Part shown: positions 11,662-22,200 of the stretch, piece after piece
How the letters are laid out: each line of letters opens with the position of its first letter
Numbering within the stretch: the first letter of the stretch is position 1
NCBI GenBank assembly: GCA_016648135.1
Contig: JADDOH010002013.1
Span: 17,210 to 81,209, forward strand
Source: Agrypnia vestita
Taxonomy: Eukaryota; Arthropoda; Insecta; Trichoptera; Phryganeidae
Direction: 5' to 3'
DNA: 64,000 nucleotides
Translations under genes and position numbers: made by a program
The notes under the pieces: generated by a model
What the model was told of the DNA's origin: nothing
Seen by the model: only the letters and a program-made list of their open reading frames with translations
The model's database searches: none

Positions 11662-11720
11662 CAAGGCGCCCTGAAGATGCCTGTTGTGATTCAGGCGAAA
11701 CGTCGGTTGACGAATGATCG
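11662..11720 (+). ncRNA. Hammerhead-ribozyme-like motif of the Penelope-like element
   Basis: CTGAAGA (from about 11671) is followed by a helix GCCTG/CAGGC with an 8-nt loop. Then comes GAAA, then a helix CGTC/GACG closed by a 4-nt loop. CUGANGA, helix II, GAAA, short helix III is the order of the hammerhead core, and short helix III is typical of those found in Penelope-like elements. After helix III the expected U of the cleavage triplet is an A, and helix I is not obvious, so this copy is probably inactive. Its position, about 85 bp past the Penelope-like stop once D1 is removed, supports the call. Confidence 0.55.
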
Positions 11721-11772
11721 TTCTGAGGACCAGATTTTGACGCGGGTTATCCCCAAAGAAATTAATACTAAC

Positions 11773-11793
11773 ATATATATATATATATATATC
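11773..11793. repeat. (AT)n microsatellite
   Basis: About ten AT units are visible directly, downstream of the hammerhead-like motif. Confidence 0.85.
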
Positions 11794-11799
11794 TATCCG

Positions 11800-12945
11800 A
11801 GAAGCACACGACCGTTCGGGTCCGGAGCTCACCGTCAAGTGAGAGTTCTAAAAATTCTGCGTCAGGTGTTTGTGGAGGAGTGGGTTTCTCCAGCGACGCC
11901 GTTAATCCGTTTTTTTTGGCTTCTAGTGATCCGTGTATTTACTTTGTAATTATAATTAGATACTATGGTTGACTTTCTAATTGCTTTGGTGTTCATTGTT
12001 AAGATTATTTGTATTAGGAATGTGATTATTATTATTAAGTATGTTATTCCATGCGGTTGGAAGTCGAATGCTGTCGTCTTTGTTGTTTATTATATGACTA
12101 TTTCTTCTGATGAAGCCATGTAGTTAGTAGTAGTATTTAATAATAAATCAAAAGCAAAGTTTGAAAACAGGTTAGCTTGACCGCACTAAAAATTTTATGT
12201 ACTTATATTGTAACAAATGAAAGTACATAGCGTTTATTCAGAAATAACCTCAATTCCTATAAGTATCCAGAAGATTTTCTCTTTTTCTAGTCGACCTATC
12301 AATCTTGGTTCAGAGAGCTATTTTTCTTTTCACGTCAATGCTGAACATGTCAATACATTATTAATAGAATATTGTTAGCACCACTTAGTTATCAGAGACG
12401 AAATTCGGTAATGTTATTATCGATAAACGTATTATATTGTATGAGACAATATTTCGTATAACATGAAAGACGCGAGCCTCGACAAAATGAAATTACGAAG
12501 AATTTTGTTGTATTATTTTTTATTCCAATTGACAAATTAAATATTACGTATAAAAATGTATGTCATTTTCTCAAATAATGTTAATAGAACAAAATAGGAA
12601 GTATTATATAAGAGAGATGTAATAAAAAATGAGGAAAATGTAAAATATTTACAAAAGGTTTTTATAATTTTTATTAATTTGCTTCACAAGCATTTGAATT
12701 AACTACTCTTTTTTTTTTATCTGTGTACAGTTAATCTTGCAAAATTTAGTAGAGTATTCTACTTATTGTATTATACCTATTGTAGATCCTACAAAAAACT
12801 CGTATGAATGAGAATGGGTATTTTATCATAGGAAATTATTTTTATTTAGTTACAAAAATTATAAAATTTAATCTTAGAAAAACATTTTAATTAATTTATA
12901 ATAAAAGTTTAGCATAATATGTTAAGAACTTTGAAATCAATGTGT
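11800..12945. other. AT-rich stretch, nothing recognised
   Basis: No gene or element ends were recognised. Short reading frames near 11.8 kb overlap the microsatellite and show no family motif. Confidence 0.45.
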
Positions 12946-12948
12946 ACA

Positions 12949-13357
12949 TCTATATAAAATTGCTCTTCATAAACTTTTATCCTTTGACAGATCATTACCA
13001 AATTTTGCGTAATTACTCTTAAAGACCCTGGGCAAAACATCTTCCTAGCCACCACAACCACTACCTCATATAAATGTCATCCATTCCAAATTGAGTTGAA
13101 CGTCATGCATTCCTAACGTAGATTAGTTACTCTTTAGGACACTGTGTAAAGTGAAGACACCCTGTCCCGTCACCACACACCCCTCATCCTGACCGCCTCA
13201 CCCCTCTTACCGATAAAACGTCATCCATTTTAAATTAAATTGAATTATATTCAGATATCTAGCACCACTTAACCCCTAGCAATCAATTTTCTATAAATCC
13301 CTGTCTTTAATTTTCACTTAACATGACAATCGGACAACGTTGGGTAATGGACGCTAG
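12949..13357 (+). mobile_element. Helitron-like non-autonomous element, copy H5
   Basis: The left end begins A|TCTATATAAAATTGC, matching the A|TCTATACCTATAAAACTC start of copy H2. The right end reads CAACGTTGGGTAATGGACG then CTAG|T, matching the CAACGC-GGGTA-GGACAG-CTAG end of the family. The 5'-TC, 3'-CTAG and A/T insertion site fit Helitrons. It carries only degenerate minisatellite units (AAAGACCCTGGGC resembles TTAGGACCCGGCGGG). Confidence 0.6.
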
Positions 13358-14120
13358 TGTACTCAAGTTAATTCTTTCTGCTTCTACCATCTTATGACAG
13401 TATAAATAATAATAAAACAGTAAAAAGAAAAACATACTGGAATGGTAGATACAGTTTTTAAAATGTATTTATATTAAAATAAAAAGTAAAGATAGCAACA
13501 AGCAATTATGAATTATGAAATATGATTTTTAGTATTTACTTTATATTAAAATTTTGTAGGCTGTGTAACATGTTGTGTGACATGAGTGAACTCTCTTAGA
13601 AAGATTAGAGACTACATGAGTGTAAATCAAATGCCCCCAAAGTTAGCCGTCTACTCGTGCTCGTGTATGTATTGAAGAGGTTATATGTGAGGTAGACTGG
13701 ATGTAATGACAATAATGGTGATGAATTTATTGAACCAACGTTATAAAAGGTTAGGAGAATATACCGGTTAGTACTCGTATTAATGGTGCTGGAGTTGGAA
13801 AAAACTTAGCTGTCAGTCCAGGTGACTGAAAGGGGGTGCGTAGCTTAGAGAGTTCATGGCGGCCATCGCGATCGGTTGCTGCACTCAGCCTATACGTTAC
13901 GTTCTTCAGTGGTTTCTAAGTACCTCACTGCCGAGGGTGTTCAACTACTCCGACAGGCTATAATCTTGATGCAATGGAAAATATTAATTAAAAAAATAAA
14001 AAAAATTACGCCATAAAAATACAACCAAATATTTTTAATAAGGATAACCTTCTTTATCATATCTTCAAATACGCTCCATCGTGTATCAGTCACTCGCCGC
14101 AGCATAAACACACTTTTCTG
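13358..14120. other. Stretch without recognised genes
   Basis: Only short chance reading frames are present, and no terminal repeats were found. Confidence 0.45.
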
Positions 14121-14125
14121 ACGTT

Positions 14126-14729
14126 GGGCGTTTCTTCATTGGCCGACACGGCCCGGCACCGACAGTACTCGACGACACGACACCGGCACGGCAGCTACAT
14201 TCTTCATTTGACCGACACCGACCCAACACGACACATGACGGCTAAAATCAATAAGTTCAGAGTAAGCCTGATGTGGGAGCGATGGCAGCATGTAACATCA
14301 TATTTTTTTATTCATAACATTATATATATCATATTTAAGACGCAAAAAAGAAATGTTATGAAACGGTTTTGGGTGCATTCAATTATAAAAATGAGATATT
14401 TAGATGGCGTTCACTCCAATTTATTTGAAAAACTAACTGATGACCCGGACAAGTTTTTAAATTATTTCCGTATGACTAAAGACACCTTTGATTATTTACT
14501 AATGAACCTGATCGAGGACATTCGAAAACAAGACACTAACTTCAGAATGGCAATATCCCCATTATTCATTTCTACATATCTATCTTCTAAAAATTCATAG
14601 ACTTCAACCCAATATTTATCTCTTAAAATTTTATTTTCATTCCCTTCTTAAAGTTTCATAGAATTATGCGTCCACTGATGTCGTTGCCGGTGCCGGTGCC
14701 GGGCCGTGTCGTCCAATGAAGGAACGCCC
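14126..14729. mobile_element. PIF/Harbinger-derived non-autonomous element 1
   Basis: Inverted ends of about 36 bp start GGGCGTTTCTTCATTGG at 14126 and end with the reverse complement GGGCGTTCCTTCATTGG at 14729. Both continue into GACACGGCCCGGCACC. Inside lie a remnant of a Harbinger transposase N-terminus (plus strand) and a shorter scrap of a MADF/Myb-like gene (minus strand, about 14560-14640). These are the two genes an autonomous Harbinger carries, and the whole middle has been deleted. A three-base target duplication is not clear. A second member is at 49807. Confidence 0.8.
14339..14558 (+). pseudogene. Harbinger transposase N-terminal fragment
   Basis: In the frame that opens at 14124, the peptide from about codon 72 reads RFWVHSIIKMRYLDG, then LFEKLTDDPDKFLNYFRM, then IRKQDTNFRMAISP. 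The pattern FWVHPI, FxxLxxDPxKFxNYFRM, KQDTNFRxxISP is that of the region before the DDE catalytic core in animal Harbinger transposases. No catalytic residues remain, as the fragment stops soon after ISP. It cannot act as a transposase. Confidence 0.75.
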
Positions 14730-15280
14730 GTGCCGTAATAAGCGAGTGAGCGTGCACACACTGGACGTGCTTGCAATTTCGATTACATTCCACAAGGACC
14801 CTCTAAGATTTAGATTCAAATCACATTTTCAAAGTGATAAATATCATTTTTTTAATCAATTTTTCTCATTTGTTTGGAGTTAGTCGATATCTACCTCTTA
14901 GAAACATATTGTTGAGAGAAAAAATCTTTATATTACGTTAAAATGTTTTTTCTTAGATAACTTCAATATGTTCTAATTTACATTAGTAATGCTGCCTTTC
15001 AATCTAAGCTACGTCCATATATTATCTATATTGCTGTTTACTTAAAAAGTAACCCAATTAATTAAGATTTTCTCATTTTCTTATCACTTACCGTATAGGC
15101 TAAAGACCAAAAATAATGTAGAAAAGTATAAAGTCTTCATTGAGATATACCACTAGGGCCAGTCAGACCGCTCCAAGGTCAGAACTACTCAATCAATAAG
15201 AGAAAAACTTGCGTTGCCCGCGATAGCCTGATTTATTTTGTTAATTATGCGTATCAAGGCCCTTTACAGACTTTAGTTCT
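14730..15280. other. Stretch without recognised genes
   Basis: It could be intron or downstream transcript of the promoter-like block at 15.3-15.6 kb if that block fires leftward. No exon was recognised. Confidence 0.4.
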
Positions 15281-15325
15281 TCACTTAAGAAACACTTTAT
15301 TAAATTAATTATTACAACACTTTTA

Positions 15326-15575
15326 CCTGGAACTTTCTAGATCGCATTCGAAAAACCACTTACATAATTATTCGCTTGTATTTTCGCAGTAGAAGATCGC
15401 AGAAACTTAAATTCGAGCTCCTCTGGCGCTCGGCGTCGGGCTATATATAGCGACGCCACCCCGCCACCCCGCCACCCCGCCGCCCGCGCGCTCGTCAGTG
15501 CCTAGAAACTTCGGGCCGCTTCCGCACTCCTCTAGACCGCTCGAGGGGGCTCTAGAACGTTCCGAATTCCCCCAA
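15326..15575 (-). promoter_or_regulatory. Heat-shock-type promoter-like block with possible first-exon donor
   Basis: Correctly phased heat-shock pentamers (GAA/TTC every 5 bp) are at 15551-15562, 15505-15512 and 15330-15341. A CTATATATAG box is at 15441-15450, embedded in a GC-rich patch with a CCGCCACC-type repeat (15455-15490). Read leftward, two heat-shock elements lie upstream of the TATA box. About 115 bp after it comes a strong splice donor (CAG|GTAAAAG at 15327), the layout of a non-coding first exon. Read rightward, a TCAGT initiator-like motif lies about 55 bp from the TATA box, too far for the usual spacing. No heat-shock protein coding sequence follows in either direction. It might be a stress-gene promoter, a captured one, or part of an LTR. 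Confidence 0.4.
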
Positions 15576-15579
15576 ATGG

Positions 15580-16740
15580 TTCTTTATCTTATTTTTTTCT
15601 TTATCGTTACAATATTTAGATACACAACAAATATAAATGTTGCTATCTATGGTGCAAAATTTGGTCAAGCCGCGGGACGGGTAAGATATCCAAAGGTGAG
15701 GAGTGATTTTATTTTCTCCGTAGTCTCAAAGTACAAGCGATCAAATATTTAAATGAATAGCATTCGGTATAATATAAAGTGTCATGTTTTTTCCTCCTTT
15801 GGGTTCAATGTTAACTTCGTACAGAGCTATGGAGCTATCAAGTTTAATAATAATTTTATCAATCCTCTATGTGTCCTACACCTGTTGTATAGACGACATT
15901 AAGTCGATGAATTCATTCCATACGCCTCTCATAGTGTCTTCTTCCATTGAAGTCACTGCTGCAATGATTCTGTTTTAGAGGTCATCCAATAATATCACAA
16001 ATACACGGTATTTGTGTACAATACATATCTCCACAAGAAAAGGATATGTAATATCCTGGGACCTCGAGGGCCAAGAATTTGCGGAATCTTACGAATGAGA
16101 GATAAGAGAAGCTTCTGACAAGGTAATCATTTGAAACTCTATGTATTTTCCTTCATTCAGTGGTATGAGTTTCATTTTTGAGCGGTTCGTGATTGCAGAG
16201 ATAAAACAATTTCAAATCGGGTATATATTTTTCAATCATCCTGTATATTCTTGAGGTTGAATAAAATGAACCTTGTAAAATGTTGATAGACCTGGTTCAT
16301 CTGTTTGAATAAGGTTCAATTAATTTCCCAAGTTTCGTTCTTTGTTTGATTTTATCCGAATCTTGATTAAAATCCATTTTGACCAAGATTTTAAGAAAAG
16401 ATTTAGTTTTATTTTTACATTTTCGTCTGGTTACTGGTTAATTACTGATTGTAATGATTACTGGTTAATCATTAAAAAAACATTTACAAAACTCACACAA
16501 GGTATATTTTTAATTAACACCTTCAAAGCTCCATTACTAGAACCTACACATTAGTACATCAATTTTAAAAGATGTTGTGGTAAAACACTTTCCTAGTGAT
16601 TAAGTGGTGATTCACGCGGGTATTCGAGCCTCGTCCCAGAGGACTGCCAAGTTAGTCATGTATATTCATAGCACAAGCACTTCGATTAGTTTGGAAATAA
16701 TAAGAATATTGATGTTAAATCCATTGTGTTCATGCATCCA
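15580..16740. other. AT-rich stretch, nothing recognised
   Basis: Several chance frames of 60-85 codons are present without family motifs, and no repeat ends were identified. Confidence 0.45.
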
Positions 16741-16748
16741 TGTTTAGA

Positions 16749-18150
16749 TCATCATCATCATCATTTTCATCACCTTGTCCTTGTAGGGTCGGGGGCCCAA
16801 AGACTCGACAATTTGCTTCCATATTCTCCTGTCTTGCGCTGCTTCCGCATGACTTAACCAGTCCAAACCCATTCTGTTTTCATACTTTCATTTTTTGTTG
16901 CTTCTTTTTTTTAATCTGGGTCTATCCACCGACAGTCTTCCTTCCGGGGTAGTCAAAAGGATTCTTATAGGTATTCATTCCTCTGGCATTCTTAACATAT
17001 GTCCAAGCCACCTCATTTGTGATTTTTCTATATGTAGAAATAGGGAATCGATGCCGAGTGCATGCCATGTCGGCACTTCTCGCTCTGTCCATCAGTGTGA
17101 ACTCACCTTGCCCTCACTCTCTCCGTTAGGATTCAAATGTGATGGCCATGGGTGGGTGGGCTTGTACACAGATTTGAAAACAGTTTTGTCCTAACACGAA
17201 GCTCGGATTTCCTTATCACCGCACTATATAGAGAACGTAGAACGCCGGCCACAGCTCCGATTTTTTTTTATCTATTTCACTTTACTTCCTACCGTCGCTT
17301 TAAAATTCCTCCCCAAGGAATTTGAATTTTTCGACAATACTTTCGCTGGGTCCCCTTATTTGGTCAAAGCTCTTGGTCTCTTCCTACGACCATAACCTCT
17401 GTTTTTTCAGTACTAATCTTCATCCCAACTCGAGTGCACTCTTCAATGAAAGAATTTATACACTCTTGTAGGTCTTCTTGTATGGGTGACAGCCTCGCTA
17501 TATCATCCGCGTAGAGTAAATAATCTATTTCCACAACTCCATCTCTCACGGTCCTTGCTATTTGGCTTATCCTATCGATATAAAAGGTGATCAGGATTGG
17601 CGAAAGTGGGCATCCTTGTCTCAATTCTATGCTGACATTGAAATCCTCCGATATTGCACCGTTTATTCATACGCAGCTTTTGCAATCCTCATATAAGGAT
17701 TGAATTACCCTGAGAAAGTCTCTCTCCATTTCGTATTCGTTCAACACTATGACGTCGCGCGGTACCTTTCTCTAGGTCTGTGAATCTCATATAAATATTT
17801 TTCCATATTCCCATTCCATATTTCAATATTTCCAATTTTTATGGATAGTTTGTTGCAGCGCAGCAGTTGGTATGCTGTAACTCTTTCGGCTCTAAAACCG
17901 CACTGGCCTTCACGGATCTTGTTTTCTATTATTTTGTGACATTTTTTCTCCAGAATGCGAGCATATATTTTACCGGGCTAACTCAGCAAGGTAATGTAGT
18001 TGGCACACACTTTGTTATCTTTCTTTTTAAAAATGGTGACTATCACGCCTGTTCGCCAACTTTTGGGGCCTTGCTCGTCTTCCACGCTACTGAAAATATA
18101 CGGGCTAGCCAACTTATTCTCTTCTTGCTCTCACTTTTATTTGTTTCCAT
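16749..18150 (-). mobile_element. RTE-clade non-LTR retrotransposon relic
   Basis: On the minus strand the element ends at 16749 in an ATG/GAT microsatellite preceded by CCTACAAGGACAAGG, a 3' end also found at 26100 and 63340. Upstream, the reverse-transcriptase domain can be followed in several frames from about 18100 to 17280. Recognisable pieces include PGKIYARILEK, QCGFRAER, KVPRDVI, GCPLSPILITFYIDR and YLLYADDIA (the YADD catalytic box). Frameshifts and stops make it inactive. RTE-type elements copy themselves by target-primed reverse transcription. Confidence 0.8.
17364..17624 (-). pseudogene. Reverse transcriptase palm fragment (RTE type)
   Basis: The 86-codon open frame begins MRQGCPLSPILITFYIDRI and contains YADDIARLSP with the two catalytic Asp. 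It then continues with CTRVGMKISTEKTEVMVVG. These are RT motifs 4 to 7 of RTE-like LINEs. The upstream catalytic region is in other frames. Confidence 0.85.
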
Positions 18151-18159
18151 GTTTAGATA

Positions 18160-18840
18160 ATAAGAAAAAAATATACAATTATTCAAATATTTTATTTTCT
18201 CACCTACACATCGCCGCTACCATAATCTTTTACTAAATTTTATATATTTAATGATATATATTATAAGCAACGTACTGTACGTGTACTTCTTACTCCGAAG
18301 ATTATACTAGCAATCAAGTTGTATCTCCCAAATAATTGTCATCCTAAAATCACTTCCCACCTGATCCAATTCTCCCGACCACATACAATCACGCTTCAGT
18401 GTATTTCTATTCTACCGCTCAAACCAATTCGAATTCACTTACTATCACATGCTCTGGAATTGGCTGTCCAGACCGAATTTTATATCCTTTTTAATCATTC
18501 TTTTAATTTTCCATTAAAAACACTTGTTCATTTTTTAATTTATATAGCTATTATTTAGGTATATAGAAAACATTATCAAATTTTTTGATGAATATTTAGA
18601 TTATGTATTAAAAAAATGCAAAATTGTTCATGGTATGTATTTACAAAAGTCACCATAAACAATGGCTATATTATGATGATATGAAGTCATTAGCTGCCAG
18701 GTAAACTAGCCACCAAATTTTTTTTCTCTGTATTTGTTTGTTTGTCTTAAAAGTATATATCAAATATTTACGTACAAGGTAATTTTTAAATGCATACTTC
18801 TTCACAACAGCTATAGATCTGGTTATATAGATATACTCGT
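18160..18840. other. AT-rich stretch, nothing recognised
   Basis: No features were supported between the 5' side of the RTE relic and the SINE. Confidence 0.45.
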
Positions 18841-18847
18841 ACATGTG

Positions 18848-19040
18848 CAGCCCTCGTAGCCCAGTGGGCGTGACACTGGCTTCTTACACCGAGGATTCCG
18901 GATTCGATTTCCGGTGAGGTCACAATTAATCTATATGATTTACTTAAGCCTGGATGTTTTGTGATGTGTGTCGCTTCTGTAATTGGGCCGCTTGGCCTGT
19001 TGAAGTGTAAAATTAAAAAAATTAAAATTAAAAATAATAC
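18848..19040 (+). mobile_element. tRNA-derived SINE
   Basis: The head has an A-box-like TAGCCCAGTGGGCGTGAC and a B-box-like GGATTCGATTTCC spaced as in a tRNA gene. A CCGGA/TCCGG T-arm and CCTC/GAGG acceptor pairing are visible. A non-tRNA body of about 100 bp follows, ending in an A-rich AATTAAAAAAATTAAAATT tail. The internal RNA polymerase III promoter would drive it, and a partner LINE would supply reverse transcription. Confidence 0.65.
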
Positions 19041-19340
19041 AATCGTATAAATAAATATAAAATGAATAAATTCAGGTAAAAATAGGAAATAATAATATAA
19101 CAAATATATATAATTTAAGAGAAATGTAAGAAAAATATTTCAATTTACTCATTTGTATCACACTGGGGGAACCTTTATATAATATATTTCACGTACACAC
19201 TTTGGAATTGTTTCTTCAACATGTTTAATTCATGTTTGACAAGGTATTAAAACATTAGAAGACATAATGGGCCTAGGGGCTTCAAATAGGGATTTTCACC
19301 GAGAAGGTTTGTCCGTCGTTCCAAGCGGGTGGGACGAGGT

Positions 19341-19835
19341 TTTCGGGGAGTATGGTAGGACTGGCTTCAGAAGACCGAATTAAAAGTTCCACAATAAGAT
19401 ATATCCTCGCGGTGCAACCCCCTGCGTCTCTTTATATAGAGATCCCAGATGAGCTGGCTTGGGGATGTAATCAGCATTCTGGTGGAAAGATTACCCCAAA
19501 GGATATTTCGGGGAGTATTGTAAGACTGGCATCACGAGACCAAATGAAAAGTTCCACAATAAGATATATCCTCGCTGTGCAACCCCCTGCGTCTCTTTAT
19601 TGGAGATCCCAAATGAGCTGGCTTGGGGATCTAATCAGCATTCTGGTGGAAATATTACCCCAAAGGATATTTTCGGGGAGTATGGTAGGACTGGCATCAC
19701 GAGACCGAATCAAAAGTTCCACAATAAGATATATCCTCGCTGTGCAACCCCCTGCGTCTCTTTATTGGAGATCCCAAATGAGCTGGCTTGGGGATGTAAT
19801 CAGCATTCTGGTGGAAATATTACCCAAAAGGATAT
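19341..19835. repeat. Three tandem copies of a 165-bp unit
   Basis: TTTCGGGGAGTATGGTAGGA-type starts occur at 19341, 19506 and 19671, giving three units of exactly 165 bp with few differences. Since 165 is a multiple of three, a frame stays open through all of them (19352-19933, a repeated 55-residue unit containing SSTIRYILAVQPPASLY). No protein family is recognised. The unit is more likely a tandem duplication in non-coding DNA than a gene. Confidence 0.9.
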
Positions 19836-20463
19836 TTTCGACGATCGTGGAAGGAAGATCTATAGAAGGGTCACCCCAGACAATTTTGTGGAAAATTAAC
19901 AGATTGTTGAAATTTGTTGAAAGACAGACATGATTGACAATGGAATGCAGTTACCGAAGAACTAAGTCTGTACCATTTTGTGGCGAGTGAACCACTACCT
20001 TCGTAGGACAAGAGATGAAACATAAAAATGTAAAAGATGTGCAATTTCGAAGCATTTCGTATTTTTAATGACGATTTTACTATAATTTCCATGCCGATGT
20101 GAGCATTTTCAACTCATACATATATTATTGGACATACATATATATGGACGTAGGAATGTCAGGCGAAGAGTTTTAAATTTAACAAAAGGCCGATATCAAT
20201 GTAGGAGTCCTATTTGTCTCTAAGAGGAATATCAGGAAAAGTGAATCCAGACGGAAGAAATACTTTATACGACGGCATGAGAAGCAAAGGCGCCACTTTG
20301 AATTTAACAAGAATATAGAGCGACGTATTTGAATATTTAATTATGAGCCAAAAGGTGTCAATTGGACAGTTGATAATTTATTTTGAAAGCATGTTTGCGT
20401 GTTTTAGAAGCCTTTTACCAAAAGAATATTAATTTTAACATCTTTAAAACTCATCAGCATGTA

Positions 20464-20606
20464 ATTAGCGATTGCTAATCACAGACACCAATGGCCGCGC
20501 AACGGCCACCATAGCCGACCATAGGACCAAGCAGCAAGTAGACACTAATGGCAATGTGACGTCACATTACCATTATGTCAGCACGCAATCGGCAATAACC
20601 GATTGC
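20464..20606. repeat. Cluster of hairpins
   Basis: Four perfect or nearly perfect inverted repeats lie within 145 bp: ATTAGC/GCTAAT (20464-20479), GGCCG/CGGCC (about 20493-20507), a 30-bp near-palindrome at 20546-20575, and GCAATCGG/CCGATTGC with a 6-nt loop (20585-20606). It lies directly upstream of the RT relic that starts at about 20700. Confidence 0.85.
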
Positions 20607-20699
20607 TTAACTGCCAGTTGTACATAATATGGTCCCTTTAAAGGTAACTCACGCCGATTCTGCCGACGACGGGCATTATAATTAAACCCTCATTACAGG

Positions 20700-21306
20700 T
20701 ATAGAAAAGGTTATCAACATAGCGAAAGATCTAACCCTTAGAAATCAGATAAACAAAGCTGCCAGCGCTGGCTTCTTTGATTTAAGACAGATCAAGTTTG
20801 AAAGAAAATGCCTACCCCCGGACGCAGTAAAATTACTGATTAGTACGTATGTCAACTCGCGGCTGGACTACTGTAACGCAATATATGTAGGACAGCCTAG
20901 GACTGAGCTCGACAGACTTCAGTCAGCGATGAATGGTGCGGCAAGACTTATATTTAAGGCTTCAAAGTTCTCGCGCATATCCTCAATGCTGAAGCAGCTA
21001 CATCGGTTTCGCCTGCCGGAGCGTATAAATTTCAAACTCTCTCTGATGGTGTACAAAAGCCTTCAAAGAAATGCACCAAAATATTTGATGTACCTCTGTA
21101 TCCCGAACAATATCACTAGAAGGCGGCTCATACTGCGGTCAACTAAATTGAAGGCACTCTGTAAGCCGCTAGTACCAAGGAGACCTGGAGCCACCAAGCT
21201 TGTGGAATCAGCTGCCTCCAGTGTTGCGATCCATGGAAAATCAAGAATCTTTCAAGAGGCTAAATACTCACTTTTTCATGATATCCCATCTATAAAGAGC
21301 CCTTGA
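20700..21306 (+). pseudogene. CR1/L2-like LINE reverse transcriptase, C-terminal part
   Basis: The frame reads through IEKVINIAKDL, LPPDAVKLLISTYVNSRLDY, CNAIYVGQP, RLQSAMNGAARLIF, RLPERINFKLSLMVYKSL and NAPKYL to a stop after SIKSP at 21306. The DYCNxxYxG, RLQxxxNxAARLI, LPxxxRIxFKLxxLxYKxL order is the thumb and C-terminal end of CR1/L2/Jockey-group reverse transcriptases. The palm with YADD is missing, so it is 5'-truncated. The frame itself is still largely open, suggesting a fairly recent insertion. Confidence 0.8.
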
Positions 21307-21309
21307 AGC

Positions 21310-22200
21310 ATCCTTCTCGCAAAAATGGCGGTAAAAAATTATCACAAACATAAACATTGGAGTTGTTTTGAGATAATGAGGCTTAAAAAATCAATACGTG
21401 ATATTAAAATTATCGAAAATGTTCAAAATATGGGTTTTACCACTAAATAGGTACCTATAAATAGACACAGAATATTCACATACTGATTTTTACCTGAAAT
21501 AGAGATGGAAAAAATATGACTGTATTGCTAACTCATTTTGGCCAATATTGCGGTTAGTAAGTTTTACCTCTTACGGGACGATACATTATTAACTGCACGT
21601 AAAAGTACACAAAATAGAACAGAAATAAAGTATTGTACAAATGTATGCACGTAGACACTTTAGTACTCTAAAAGTAAACTCTGACTACTCAGCGCCTTAT
21701 TCGCTTCACAACTGTCGAACTTCTAATTTCCAATTATACGGTATTATTCTTCCAATACTCGAGATCGCAACAATGAAACTTTACGATGGGTAAGGATTGT
21801 TCATAAGATAAACTTTTCGCTTCTCAGAACTATTGTTTTCGAAATGTTTGCAGTATTTCCAATAGGTATTGTTCTGTTTTCTGTACCTGACAGAACTCAG
21901 AACAAAACAGTTAGAGCAGTATACATTTTTATTTAATATGCACGTACAGTGATCGGCGGTTATTATGGGCACATGGATCTTCGGTTATTTTAATTTTAGT
22001 ATCCAACAATTCAATTACACAAAGATAATGTGTGTTAATGTTTTAAATATTGCAATTTATGCTTTTGTACGTAGGTACATAAAACAAAACACAATATCAA
22101 ACATATCTTAAGCTTGTTTCATTTACGATTAATTTAACTAAGTTTACAAACTCCGTAATGAATCCTTCTCATTTGGAAAATTTACAAATACATGTCAACA
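21310..22200. other. AT-rich stretch, nothing recognised
   Basis: This could be the 3' untranslated tail of the preceding LINE at first, then anonymous sequence. No gene or repeat ends were identified. Confidence 0.4.

Noticed and set aside
15498..15752. 84-codon gene downstream of the TATA/HSE block on the plus strand
   Set aside because: No homology, hydrophobic low-complexity tail, and TATA-to-initiator spacing of about 55 bp is too long.
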